Below are positions 1 through 8,479 of a stretch of DNA of 64,000 nt, piece after piece. Under the pieces are notes generated by a model. It saw only the letters and a list, made by a program, of their open reading frames with translations. It made no database searches and had not been told where the DNA came from. Each line of letters opens with the position of its first letter. Position 1 is the stretch's first letter. This DNA is from Firm-13 sp037143795 (lineage in GTDB: Bacteria; Bacillota; Clostridia; Saccharofermentanales; Saccharofermentanaceae), in the NCBI GenBank assembly GCA_037143795.1, contig JBAWXZ010000004.1, forward strand, positions 1 to 64,000. Reading direction: 5' to 3'. The position numbers and the translations under genes are program-made.

Positions 1-5
1 ACAGA

Positions 6-45
6 CGCTAAAAAACTCCCCGGATAAAATATCCAAGAAGTTTTT
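6..45 (-). terminator. Intrinsic terminator of the tRNA operon
   Basis: The arms at 11-26 and 30-45 form a 16-bp stem read on the minus strand, with three G-U wobbles and a three-base loop. A run of T follows on the minus strand. It lies about 40 bases past the 3' end of tRNA-Lys and closes the His-Gln-Lys operon. Confidence 0.7.
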
Positions 46-81
46 CAGTGCCCTGACCATACAGTCTCCAGGGTCTTTCTG

Positions 82-157
82 TGGTGGCTCACCGGAGGGT
101 CGAACTCCGGACCCCCTGATTAAAAGTCAGGTGCTCTACCAACTGAGCTAGTGAACC
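82..157 (-). tRNA. tRNA-Lys (anticodon TTT)
   Basis: The reverse complement folds as a full cloverleaf. The acceptor arm GGTTCAC pairs with GTGAGCC, the anticodon loop is CTTTTAA with anticodon TTT, and the T arm carries GTTCGA. The CCA tail is encoded at 82-84. It is the last gene of a three-tRNA operon read from the promoter near 409-437. Confidence 0.95.
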
Positions 158-162
158 ACGTT

Positions 163-237
163 TGGCTGGGGTGGCAGGATTTGAACCTACGAGTGCGGGA
201 GTCAAAGTCCCGTGCCTTACCACTTGGCTACACCCCA
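163..237 (-). tRNA. tRNA-Gln (anticodon TTG)
   Basis: On the minus strand the gene starts with TGGGGTG, which pairs with CACCCCA before the discriminator G. The anticodon loop holds TTG, the T arm has the usual GTTCAAATC, and CCA is encoded. It sits 5 bases upstream of tRNA-Lys, so it is processed from the same transcript. Confidence 0.95.
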
Positions 238-295
238 TCGGATGCCGGTAGCTCGATAACATTACGGGATTCTTTCCCCCACTATAAAGGAAAAA

Positions 296-373
296 TGGGG
301 TGGAATATGGGGATCGAACCCACGACCTCTAGTGCCACAAACTAGCGCTCTAACCAACTGAGCTAATTCCACC
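296..373 (-). tRNA. tRNA-His (anticodon GTG)
   Basis: The reverse complement gives a cloverleaf with anticodon GTG. The acceptor stem is GTGGAAT with ATTCCAC. The extra 5' G at position 373 can pair with discriminator C, the G-1 hallmark of tRNA-His. CCA is encoded at 296-298. It is the first gene of the tRNA operon. Confidence 0.95.
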
Positions 374-408
374 ATGTGCGCCTTGCCAAAGCCGGAGGCA
401 CGAAGAAG

Positions 409-437
409 ATTATATGTGTGAACGAACAAATTGTCAA
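409..437 (-). promoter_or_regulatory. Consensus sigma-70-type promoter of the tRNA operon
   Basis: On the minus strand TTGACA (437-432) is followed after exactly 17 bases by TATAAT (414-409). Both hexamers match the consensus fully. It lies about 36 bases upstream of the tRNA-His 5' end, as expected for a strong stable-RNA promoter. Confidence 0.85.
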
Positions 438-474
438 CATGTATTTGATTTTTTGCACAAATCCGCATGTACAG

Positions 475-1590
475 TCATATGTAATCAGCTGGTATCACAG
501 TCGGCCGGCATACTTTAAAATAGCCGGCCTTCGTACCATATTCCAGCGAAACCGCTGCCTTATCGAATTCTGATTGTGAACCCGGGGTAATATTTGCCTC
601 TATTCCACGCCAGGTGTTTCTTCCTTCACTTTTTGCCAGATACATAGCCTGATCGGATAGATTTACATGCTGCTCTACGGAAAGCGCTGTCAAATCATCC
701 TGAAATACAGGGAAAGGAACGAACCCGATGCTGCAGGTTACCGGACGAATTTCCTGAGTTTTCGGATTAATTACATATACTGTCTCACTGAACTCTACCC
801 TGAGTTTTTCTGCCAGCTGGGAAAAATTCATCGGATAATTGATATAGACAATAACAAGGAACTCTTCCCCTCCGCTTCGAATCACAATACCGGCTGATCC
901 AACTACTGAACGCAAAGTGGTACCTACCTGGCCGAGAACTTCATCCCCGTACTGGTGCCCGAACTCATCATTAATAAGTTTAAAATGATCAATATCTATT
1001 AAATACATGCAATACTGATTGCTTGCGGTTCTTGGAAAACCACTCCTGTGCGTTATGGAACACATCATTTGAGTCTTTAGAACGTCAGTTATTGCCTGGG
1101 AAAAATATTTGCGGTTAAAACACCCGGTCGTGTCATCAAAATATCTTTCCTTGGTTACACTATCTATATAGTCCTTAACACGATCCGTCCACAATTGCCT
1201 CGGATTGGACAGATCGAAAATATTCATTTTGCCGCCGCGAAGATAGAGCTCGGCATGATCTGCAAGACCTTCATATTTTGAAGCCCGTTCTACTTCTGAA
1301 AGAAGTGTTTTAAGCGGATAATATATTATTTTTTTGTAAATTGACGATATAATCATAGTTAAACAAAAAGACAAAACCAGCATGCTGATAACAATGCATA
1401 CAATCATTATTTGCTGCCTCGGTTCCATCGATCCCCAACTTAAAAAAGGAAAAACAGGCAAATAGTAGCATAAAGCCAGATAATCAAGAAATCCGACAAT
1501 CAATGTAAACAGGAAAATCCAAAAAAATAGCAAAGCCGTTGTCTGCCATAATAAATCCGACGACTTGTGTGTTATCAATTTCCGCTTCAT
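475..1590 (-). CDS. Membrane-bound diguanylate cyclase (GGDEF domain)
   Basis: The product is predicted to make cyclic di-GMP from GTP at the inner face of the membrane. Two hydrophobic segments lie at about residues 13-42 and 61-85, then a linker, then a GGDEF domain from about residue 150 with the active-site motif GGEEF at 240-244. The RxxD inhibitory site normally found five residues before this motif is absent (the bases encode GSAG), so product feedback may be lacking. There is no EAL domain and no recognisable sensor. The start is placed at the ATG at 1590 because GGAG lies 9 bases upstream; the frame stays open to 1641. The last ~40 residues past the GGDEF fold are not recognised. Confidence 0.9.
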   Translation of the reverse strand: MKRKLITHKSSDLLWQTTALLFFWIFLFTLIVGFLDYLALCYYLPVFPFLSWGSMEPRQQIMIVCIVISMLVLSFCLTMIISSIYKKIIYYPLKTLLSEVERASKYEGLADHAELYLRGGKMNIFDLSNPRQLWTDRVKDYIDSVTKERYFDDTTGCFNRKYFSQAITDVLKTQMMCSITHRSGFPRTASNQYCMYLIDIDHFKLINDEFGHQYGDEVLGQVGTTLRSVVGSAGIVIRSGGEEFLVIVYINYPMNFSQLAEKLRVEFSETVYVINPKTQEIRPVTCSIGFVPFPVFQDDLTALSVEQHVNLSDQAMYLAKSEGRNTWRGIEANITPGSQSEFDKAAVSLEYGTKAGYFKVCRPTVIPADYI

Positions 1591-1905
1591 GCCTGTCATC
1601 TCCATGATACGTTTGCAGTGGAGTAGCAGATACATTATCAATGTAAACTATACAGGAATTATATCACCGTGTTATGTACAAATCAAAACCATTCCTTTTA
1701 TTTACTATATACAGCAAACAATTTCTATTTCATCCTTACATTTTTTGAATCCTTTTTTCGGAATTCCCTGTGCAGGATTAAAAAAAAGTGGTAATATTTT
1801 GTGAGGTTTTGGTTGATAAGGCAGGACTATTCGAGAATCTGCCGTTTTCGCAGGCATGCCAATACTCTGCATCCGAATATGATATTTTTTCAGGAGGAAG
1901 AAATT
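1591..1905. other. Divergent intergenic region (diguanylate cyclase / pfp)
   Basis: This AT-rich stretch separates the minus-strand cyclase gene from the plus-strand phosphofructokinase gene, so it must hold promoters for both. No pair of near-consensus hexamers stands out. A short open frame from 1801 runs in phase into pfp but has no ribosome binding site. The pfp ribosome binding site AGGAGG is at 1892-1897. Confidence 0.5.
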
Positions 1906-3159
1906 ATGACAATGTTAAAGGGAAATCTGATGTTTGGTCAGTCCGGTGGTCCGACGTCCGTCATCAACGCTTCTGCTGCCGGTGTATTTATCGAAGCTCT
2001 CAAGCATTCCGATGTAATTGAAAAAGTTTATGGGGCTGCCAACGGTATTGTCGGCATTCTCAACGAAAAATTTTATGACATGGGACAGGAAGATCCGGCA
2101 GAGCTGGAGCTATTGAAGTATACCCCTTCGTCCAGCCTTGGCTCCTGCCGCTACAAGCTCGCGAATGCAGATGTGGACGAAACAGACTATAAACGTATTC
2201 TTGAAGTTTTCAAGAAGTACAATATCCGTTATTTTTTCTATAATGGCGGAAATGATTCAATGGATACATGTAACAAGATCTCAAAGTACATGCAGAAAGC
2301 CGGATATGACTGCCGCGTTATGGGCGTACCGAAAACGATCGACAACGATCTTTTCGGAACCGATCATTGCCCGGGGTTCTCCTCAGCTGCCAAATACATA
2401 GCAACAACAACAATGGAAGTCTATCAGGACGCCCGCGTATATGATACAGGCATGATCTGCGTTATTGAGGTTATGGGACGTCATGCAGGCTGGCTGACCG
2501 CCGCTACAGCACTCGCCTCAAAAAAGGGCTGCGGTCCGGATCTCATATATCTTCCCGAAGTTGCTTTTGATCTCGACAAAGTACTTGCGGATGTTAAGGC
2601 AATCTATGCTAAAACCGGCAAAGTCATCATCGCTGTTTCTGAAGGCGTCCAGACTAAAGAAGGCAAATTCATTCCTGAGCTTGTTGCTACAGATGATGTT
2701 GCGGTTGATTCTTTCGGACACAAGCAGCTTGGCGGAACCGCTACGGTTCTTGCCGAATTCCTGAAAAAGGAAACCGGCTCCAAAGTCCGTGCCATTGAGC
2801 TTTCGCTGATGCAGCGCTGCGCCTCTCACTGCGCCTCCAGGTCCGACTATGAAGAATCCTTCCTTGCCGGCCAGACAGCTGTTTTAAAGGCCCTTGAAGG
2901 CATGACAGACTATATGGTAGGCTTTGAGCGTGCCGAAGGTGACAAGTATGAGTGCCTGATCAAGCTGATTCCGCTCAATGATGTTGCCAATACCGAGAAA
3001 AAGGTTCCGCTTTCATGGATTAACGATGCCGGCAACTTTGTTGGCGAAGAATTCATCAAATACGCACTTCCCCTTATCGCCGGCGAGACAGAGCAGCCGA
3101 AAGAAGATGGACTTCCACGTTTTGCTCATCTGAAAAAGGTTCTCGCTTCGAGAAAATAA
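1906..3159 (+). CDS. pfp: Pyrophosphate-dependent 6-phosphofructokinase
   Basis: This 417-residue protein is predicted to phosphorylate fructose 6-phosphate reversibly with pyrophosphate in cytosolic glycolysis. It has the family N-terminus with GGPTSVINAS near residue 14. Two residues that mark PPi rather than ATP users are present: GGNDS at 114-118, where ATP enzymes have GGDGS, and PKTIDND at 142-148, where ATP enzymes have GTIDND. MGRHAGW, which binds the sugar phosphate, is also present. The start at 1906 has AGGAGG 8 bases upstream; an in-frame extension to 1801 has no such site. It is a single gene followed by its own terminator. The phosphoryl-donor call follows established family knowledge but has not been tested here. 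Confidence 0.92.
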   Translation: MTMLKGNLMFGQSGGPTSVINASAAGVFIEALKHSDVIEKVYGAANGIVGILNEKFYDMGQEDPAELELLKYTPSSSLGSCRYKLANADVDETDYKRILEVFKKYNIRYFFYNGGNDSMDTCNKISKYMQKAGYDCRVMGVPKTIDNDLFGTDHCPGFSSAAKYIATTTMEVYQDARVYDTGMICVIEVMGRHAGWLTAATALASKKGCGPDLIYLPEVAFDLDKVLADVKAIYAKTGKVIIAVSEGVQTKEGKFIPELVATDDVAVDSFGHKQLGGTATVLAEFLKKETGSKVRAIELSLMQRCASHCASRSDYEESFLAGQTAVLKALEGMTDYMVGFERAEGDKYECLIKLIPLNDVANTEKKVPLSWINDAGNFVGEEFIKYALPLIAGETEQPKEDGLPRFAHLKKVLASRK

Positions 3160-3189
3160 TTTCTGTAAAGAACTCTATGCACCAATATG

Positions 3190-3234
3190 AAAGCCCGGCC
3201 AATGGATTTTTCCAACGGCCGGGCTTTCTTTAAT
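3190..3234 (+). terminator. Intrinsic terminator after pfp
   Basis: A perfect 11-bp GC-rich stem, AAAGCCCGGCC (3190-3200) with GGCCGGGCTTT (3217-3227), is followed by a T-rich tract. It lies 30 bases after the pfp stop codon and stops transcription before the convergent gene that ends at 3305. Confidence 0.9.
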
Positions 3235-3304
3235 TTTGTATAAAGCACAGAAGTATATTTATCGAAACGAAGCAGCAGCTGATTACACTGTTGCCGGTAA
3301 TGCT

Positions 3305-4891
3305 TTAGGTTTTGCTGCTATGATCTCTTCCGCCCTGTTCCCTGTCGCCTGGACCGGATTTACGAAACCCTGGTTTTGAGGACCCCGGCTTTGAGAATCC
3401 CGGCTTGGAGAATCCCGGCTTGGAGAATCCCGGCTTGGAGAATCCAGGTTTTGAGAATCCAGGCTTTCTCGGGCCGGAGCTTGAGGGTCTTGAATCCCTT
3501 GAATCGGATCTAGGGAAGCTTGGCTTTCTCGGACCGGAACTGGAATAACCAGTATCCCTTGAATCACGGGAGTCCCTAGAATCATGTGAATCTGTGTCTC
3601 CTGAATCCCTGGAATCGGATCTCGGGAAGCTTGGCTTTCTCGGGCCGGAGCTCGAATACCCGGAATCCCTGGAATCGCGTGAATCGGATCTCGGGAAGCT
3701 TGGCTTTCTCGGGCCGGAACTCGAGTAACCGGAATCCCTGGAATCGCTTGAACCGGATCTCGGGAAGCTTGGCTTTCTCGGGCCGGAACTCGAATAACCG
3801 GAATCCCTGGAATCGCTTGAACCGGATCTTGGGAAGCTTGGCTTTCTCGGGCCGGAGCTCGAATAACCGGAATCCCTGGAATCGCTTGAATCGGATCTCG
3901 GGAAGCTTGGCTTTCTCGGGCCGGAGCTCGAATAACCGGAATCCCTGGAATCGCGCGAATCGGATCTTGGGAAGCTTGGCTTTCTCGGGCCTGAGCTCGA
4001 GTAACCGGAATCCCTGGAATCGCTTGAACCGGATCTCGGGAAGCTTGGCTTTCTCGGACCGGAGCTCGAATAACCGGAATCTGATTTTGAAGCTCCGGGT
4101 TTTCTCGGTCCCGTTTTCGAATATTTGGACTTTTTGAATTCCGTCCTCTTGTAGTCAGATTTCTGATAATCTGCCTTTTGTGATTCTTCCTTCGGATATT
4201 CATCGGATTGAGTTTCCTCTTGTGACTCCGGTTTTTCGGAAATCACTTTATCCTCGACTATTCTTCCCTTCATGCGTCGTGCATAGGCTTCCGGGGATGC
4301 TACGGAATGTCCGAAGAATCCAAGGATTTTGCCCAGGGAATAGTATTCCCCGTGGGAATATGAAATAAGCCGTGAATCTTCAAGGCAAAGCTTTCCTTCT
4401 TTATCAAAAAGGTTCATATCCGCTGTAACGCTCACTATCTTTGCGACAAACATTACATGGCTGCCAAGCTCAGTTGTAGAAACAACCTGGCAGGCAAGGG
4501 ATAATGGGGCTTCCAGTATTGCCGGAGCATACTTTAGTCCTTCTGCCGGAACTGAAGTAAGCGACATGGCAGCGAACTTATCTTCCTGCGCTCCGGAACG
4601 TACTCCGCAGTAATCACAGGCTTTTAAAAGATCTTCACTCACAAGATTGATTACAAATTCCTGTGTATCGCGAATCAGGGTAAAGGAGTGTCTGCTCTCC
4701 CTTATTGAAATGTAGACCATCGGCGGCTCAGAACAGACTGTTCCAACCCAGGCGACTGTCAGTATGTTAGGGCGCTCTGCCGGCAGTTCCGGGTTCATAC
4801 CGGCACATGACACCATAATTACAGGTGACGGATTCAGCAGTGTAGAAGGCGGTAATGTAATTTTCTCGTGGGACTTTGATTCTTTTATCAT
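3305..4891 (-). CDS. Flavin reductase-like protein with long Ser/Arg/Pro repeat tail
   Basis: Residues about 15-200 resemble the flavin reductase/flavoredoxin family, FMN-binding split-barrel proteins that pass electrons between NAD(P)H or ferredoxin and flavin. Cues are the N-terminal proline-rich entry, the segment PNILTVAW, and the YYSLGK region. From about residue 205 the protein becomes a charged, low-complexity tail that roughly doubles its length; family members normally stop near 200 residues. The tail holds eight copies of a 23-residue unit beginning SGYSSSGPRKPSFPRS, then five or six KPGFS units, and ends basic. The frame is intact through all repeats. The electron donor and the role of the tail are unknown. 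A ribosome binding site is seen upstream (AAGGAGAAA). Confidence 0.8.
   Translation of the reverse strand: MIKESKSHEKITLPPSTLLNPSPVIMVSCAGMNPELPAERPNILTVAWVGTVCSEPPMVYISIRESRHSFTLIRDTQEFVINLVSEDLLKACDYCGVRSGAQEDKFAAMSLTSVPAEGLKYAPAILEAPLSLACQVVSTTELGSHVMFVAKIVSVTADMNLFDKEGKLCLEDSRLISYSHGEYYSLGKILGFFGHSVASPEAYARRMKGRIVEDKVISEKPESQEETQSDEYPKEESQKADYQKSDYKRTEFKKSKYSKTGPRKPGASKSDSGYSSSGPRKPSFPRSGSSDSRDSGYSSSGPRKPSFPRSDSRDSRDSGYSSSGPRKPSFPRSDSSDSRDSGYSSSGPRKPSFPRSGSSDSRDSGYSSSGPRKPSFPRSGSSDSRDSGYSSSGPRKPSFPRSDSRDSRDSGYSSSGPRKPSFPRSDSRDSGDTDSHDSRDSRDSRDTGYSSSGPRKPSFPRSDSRDSRPSSSGPRKPGFSKPGFSKPGFSKPGFSKPGFSKPGSSKPGFRKSGPGDREQGGRDHSSKT
3488..4078 (-). repeat. 69-bp in-frame tandem repeat inside the flavin reductase gene
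   Basis: Eight near-identical copies of a 69-base unit (23 codons) encode [S/T]GYSSSGPRKPSFPRS followed by a variable [S/D/R/G] segment. Copy seven carries an extra 14 residues of DS/RD dipeptides. A shorter 15-base repeat encoding KPGFS follows towards the C-terminus (about 3350-3465). Because the unit length is a multiple of three, other frames on both strands also stay open here; those are shadows. Confidence 0.92.
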
Positions 4892-4938
4892 ATTTTCTCC
4901 TTAAATTCGTATCTTATCTAATATATAGGCAAAAGCGT

Positions 4939-6090
4939 CTATTGTACATCCCGAAAAAAGCCGAATATCTCATGTTCCAATAAAAACTCTTTGTTTTCCA
5001 CTCCTCCTGAAAAGCCAACGAGCCGTCCGTCCTTACCAATTACCCGATGGCAGGGAATTAAAATAGGAACAGGATTGTCTGCACAGGCCGAACCAACGGC
5101 ACGCGAAAGATTTCTGGCAGCAATTTTATCATTCCCGGTAAGCGCCAGTGCAATATCCTCATAACTCACTGTTGTTCCGTATGGAATCTTCTGCAGTTCC
5201 TGCCATACATGCCTCTGAAAATCACTGCCGTACGGAAAATTAACCCGTACGGAGAATTTTGTTCTTGATTTGGCAAAATACTCCTTTAATTCCCTGACAG
5301 CTTTGGATATTTCATCCGGAAGAGAAACAGGCGGATGTAAGTATATCATAGCGCCTTGCGGCAAAAGCTTCCCATATGCATCTGCAAATCCAGTACGTAT
5401 TGCGACACGTTTTTCATAATTGTCTTTTATTTTATCACCATACGCATAAAAACGTATACCTTCAACTGCAGTTGAGCTGCCCCTTACTGCCAGAACTCCG
5501 TGATGATACGGTACAAAGGCCACCGCATAATCAGGATATTCAGAGGCAAGAAGAGAAAAAAGACCTGCATCAACAAAAGATTCGTTATCAAACAGAGCTT
5601 CTTCGAGTACGGCTTCCTGGCGCATCCCGCAAGCCATGGCAACCTCTCCTGCATCAATATCGGATGCGGGAATAATCCAGCTGACCCGATGCAGGTGCAG
5701 TGTAAAAAATGCAATTCGAAGTATAGCATCAATTACCTTTCTCTTTGTCTCTTTGGCTGTACTATTTTTAGATGAACAAATCTTCATCGTAACACAGGAG
5801 GATTTAACAATGTCTTCAGAAGGGGAGTTCTGACCGCCGGGATTTGAAAACCGGCAGAAAATAATGGCATTCTGATGTACGGCCTGAATCGAATGCAGAC
5901 CGACAAAGGCAAGAAGTTCCTGGCTGGGATCCGATGTTAATGAGGCAAGATAAAGGCATTTGGAAGGATCCGAGATCGACTCCCGTAAAAACGAAGAAAT
6001 ATCCTGCGTCTTTAAATCAGAAAGACCAGCAGATTTGAGCCTCGGTGCATCCAGAATCCGTACGGGCGACAATGATATTTCCGATGCCAT
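4939..6090 (-). CDS. GNAT-like domain fused to O6-alkylguanine-DNA alkyltransferase
   Basis: The C-terminal half (about 207-380) is a complete methylated-DNA-protein cysteine methyltransferase. It has the N-subdomain ending YFAKSRTKFSV, then FQRHVWQELQKIPYGTTVSYEDIA, NPVPILIPCHRV with the alkyl-accepting cysteine at 347, and GFSGG. The first ~200 residues resemble a RimJ/RimL-type N-acetyltransferase, judging from the HRVSW strand, the ACGMRQEA turn and the FSLLASEY ending. No canonical acetyl-CoA loop was clear to me. Ordinary AGT enzymes have about 165-180 residues, so this is a fusion. The AGT half should repair O6-alkylguanine in DNA by suicide transfer; the role of the N-terminal half is unknown. 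It is on the same strand as, and 24 bases downstream of, the solute-binding protein gene. Confidence 0.82.
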   Translation of the reverse strand: MASEISLSPVRILDAPRLKSAGLSDLKTQDISSFLRESISDPSKCLYLASLTSDPSQELLAFVGLHSIQAVHQNAIIFCRFSNPGGQNSPSEDIVKSSCVTMKICSSKNSTAKETKRKVIDAILRIAFFTLHLHRVSWIIPASDIDAGEVAMACGMRQEAVLEEALFDNESFVDAGLFSLLASEYPDYAVAFVPYHHGVLAVRGSSTAVEGIRFYAYGDKIKDNYEKRVAIRTGFADAYGKLLPQGAMIYLHPPVSLPDEISKAVRELKEYFAKSRTKFSVRVNFPYGSDFQRHVWQELQKIPYGTTVSYEDIALALTGNDKIAARNLSRAVGSACADNPVPILIPCHRVIGKDGRLVGFSGGVENKEFLLEHEIFGFFRDVQ

Positions 6091-6114
6091 ATCCTATCCC
6101 TCTTCTCTTTAAAA

Positions 6115-7641
6115 CTATGTTTTGAGCTTGGCATTTGAAAGCGAATTGGTAATTGTCTGCAGGTCAGCAGTTTCATCAAGCAGCTGTGTCCGGTACTCAC
6201 TTAGCAGCTGCTGGCTTAGCTGATACTCCGGTTTGTGATTTGTTACCGGGTTATAATATGCGCCCGGAACTTTATTCTGCAGAAGCAGGAGTTCTTCACC
6301 GAAAGTCTGCTTCAGGCACACCGCTTCCCATACTGCATTCGAAGAAACCACCGGCAAAAGCCCGTCCATGTTCTCCAAACGTGCTGAAAGTAGAATTGCA
6401 TCCTCATCAAGAGCAATGAACGCTGCAAAATCACAGGCGAGCTGAGGGGATTTGGACTGGGAAGAAATGCAAAGCGGATATACGGTTAGCGCAAGCTGTG
6501 ATTCCTTATCTGAATTCTCAGCAGGTATTTGAGCGATCGAAAGTGTATAAGCGTGATTTATAGACCACAGGGAAACCTCAGCCGTAGTGCCAACCCACAT
6601 AGCTACACGATTTGAAAGTCGTGGGTCAAGAGAGGAAAATGCTTTTTGCTGGTCTTCGGCAGTCAGGCTCTCGACTGAATACCCTGATTTTACATAAGAA
6701 CGCAAATACATGACAGCGTCAGTAAAAGAACCAGCATAAAAATCAAAAGCTTTTCCGTTGAACATAAACCATCCGGCATCCTTTGAAAAAGACGAAGGTA
6801 AAAAAGGAATAAGGTCACTTGCCTTATAGAACGCAAAAGTCTGCTCTTCCAGAGGCGTATCTTTGGTTGTCATGTTCCGGACAGACTCGGACAAGGTCTT
6901 CAATGTACCCAGATCCAGGTCAAATGGAACAGCGTCAACTCCGGCGGAGTTCAACACATCCATATTCACATACAAAATCTGAGCTGAAGCGGAATAAGGA
7001 ATACCGTACAATTCATCGGCGATACTGCAGGAGTAAAGCATCGGCGATAATATTCTCGTTGGAAGAAAAAGCGGGTTGGACGCCGCATAATCAGTCAGTG
7101 ACAGAATGTCACCGTTCGCAGTAAGTGATGAAAGGGCATCGGTATATAGAATATCAGGAACAAATCCACTCTCTTTCCACTGTTTAATTGTGTCTTCCGT
7201 TGCACCTGTAGACGGAGTCTGCAATATTTCCACATTGAAAGCCGGCTTTATTGCATCGAGCAGTGCAAGTGACACAGTGGAACCATTATCCTGGGTACTC
7301 CATTCCCCTGATTTTTTGGCAGTGTATAATTTGGCAAGATATTGAGCTGTTGTATTTGAAATAGGAGCCGCAACTTTAAGTGTATTCGTTCCGTTGGATG
7401 TCTCAGCCGGCGTTACAGAAGGCGTAGGGGTAGAACCGGCAGATGATGATGAATTCTCGATTTCAGGTTGGGTAACCTTCGGAAAATAATTATTTGAGTT
7501 TGATGAACAGCCGGCTGATACAGAGGGAATCAAAATGAGCGCAATAAAAAAAGCAAGCACACAAATTCTTTTCTGCCTGCAAAAACTTATTTTACACACA
7601 CAACTTTCCAACTCGTATGTACTGAAAAAGGAGAAATTCAT
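6115..7641 (-). CDS. Extracellular solute-binding lipoprotein (ABC importer type)
   Basis: The protein has a positively charged n-region, a hydrophobic stretch (VLAFFIALILIPSV) and the lipobox SAGC with the lipidated cysteine at about residue 45. A Ser/Thr/Pro spacer follows, then a fold typical of family 1 carbohydrate-binding components of ABC importers (the VEILQTPSTGATEDTIKQW, DILYTDALSSL and YGIPYSASAQILYVN segments). No permease or ATPase gene is nearby, so it is an orphan component and its ligand is unknown. The start is uncertain. The ATG at 7641 has GGAGG only 3 bases upstream; an ATG at 7677 and an internal GTG just before CKISF are alternatives. Confidence 0.75.
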   Translation of the reverse strand: MNFSFFSTYELESCVCKISFCRQKRICVLAFFIALILIPSVSAGCSSNSNNYFPKVTQPEIENSSSSAGSTPTPSVTPAETSNGTNTLKVAAPISNTTAQYLAKLYTAKKSGEWSTQDNGSTVSLALLDAIKPAFNVEILQTPSTGATEDTIKQWKESGFVPDILYTDALSSLTANGDILSLTDYAASNPLFLPTRILSPMLYSCSIADELYGIPYSASAQILYVNMDVLNSAGVDAVPFDLDLGTLKTLSESVRNMTTKDTPLEEQTFAFYKASDLIPFLPSSFSKDAGWFMFNGKAFDFYAGSFTDAVMYLRSYVKSGYSVESLTAEDQQKAFSSLDPRLSNRVAMWVGTTAEVSLWSINHAYTLSIAQIPAENSDKESQLALTVYPLCISSQSKSPQLACDFAAFIALDEDAILLSARLENMDGLLPVVSSNAVWEAVCLKQTFGEELLLLQNKVPGAYYNPVTNHKPEYQLSQQLLSEYRTQLLDETADLQTITNSLSNAKLKT

Positions 7642-7810
7642 ACGCCTCCATATATATTCATCCAGATTTTGCCGCATCGAACTGATACGCTTATTATAGC
7701 ATTAATGAATCGGCAGAAAACATATTCCTCAGATGATAAGGCTCCATGTTTTACAGCGCTGTTTGTCAGCATTACTGATTGGATGCTTAACTTGCTTTTC
7801 GATTATCCTG

Positions 7811-8479
7811 TCAAAAATGGAATCGGCGCTTCAGTTCACTTTTTACCGATTTATCACCGAAAATGATTGCAACCAAAAGTGTCATGGATGAGATAACTGT
7901 TGCAATGACAGTTATCAGCGGTTTATCAATTATCCCGAATAAAAACAATACTATCGGGATAAACCCAAAGAGAGCAATTGATATTTGATATAAAACATAA
8001 ATATTCCAGTTCATCCGGTTGACTATGATAATAATCAAAACAGCAATATTGGCAATACTGAACAAATTAGGAATTACATAATTCACGGCCCAGCCGCTAT
8101 AGCCCAGGACATAATCCATTATGAGTGCAAGAATTGATACAAATATTGCCTGCACAAGTATTTTGGAGGCGATATTGATATGGTGCTTGATGGAATGAAT
8201 AATCGCGGCCCAGCCATAAAGAATAGCCGCAACAGTAAATACGGACCACATAATGCCGTTATACGTAACATAATTTGTTATAACAGCTGCAATACCGCCG
8301 ACAATTGACAGAAAAATAAAGATTCTTGCTATGATGTTATACCTGTGTACATTCACATCGACGCCCGGATAAATACTATCAGCAGATATGCCGTCAAAAT
8401 CAGTCAGCACTGTCTTGCATAATGGACAGTTTTGCGTATTATCCAGTACTTTCACATTGCACCTTTTACATGTTTTCAT
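7811..8479 (-). CDS. Zinc-ribbon membrane protein (DUF6320-like)
   Basis: The first ~20 residues hold CKRCNVKVLDNTQNCPLC, a two-CxxC zinc-ribbon knuckle. The rest is about six closely spaced hydrophobic segments, giving a small integral membrane protein with a metal-binding cytosolic head. The architecture matches what I recall as DUF6320, whose function is not established. Its start overlaps the 3' end of the condensation-domain gene by 14 bases, so the two are translationally coupled and probably act together. The ATG at 8479 directly before the zinc ribbon was chosen; in-frame ATG and TTG codons up to 8500 are possible starts, and none has a strong ribosome binding site. Confidence 0.65.
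   Translation of the reverse strand: MKTCKRCNVKVLDNTQNCPLCKTVLTDFDGISADSIYPGVDVNVHRYNIIARIFIFLSIVGGIAAVITNYVTYNGIMWSVFTVAAILYGWAAIIHSIKHHINIASKILVQAIFVSILALIMDYVLGYSGWAVNYVIPNLFSIANIAVLIIIIVNRMNWNIYVLYQISIALFGFIPIVLFLFGIIDKPLITVIATVISSMTLLVAIIFGDKSVKSELKRRFHF

Noticed and set aside
1..475. Attachment site of an integrated element at the tRNA cluster
   Set aside because: There is no integrase, no repeated tRNA 3' end and no change in gene content next to it.
3488..4078. CRISPR-like array
   Set aside because: The units are directly adjacent without unique spacers, keep reading frame and encode protein; no cas genes are near.
3283..4203. Long open frames on both strands inside the flavin reductase repeats (306 and 183 codons)
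   Set aside because: The 69-base unit is a multiple of three, so other frames stay open by chance. They have no ribosome binding site and no homologous fold.
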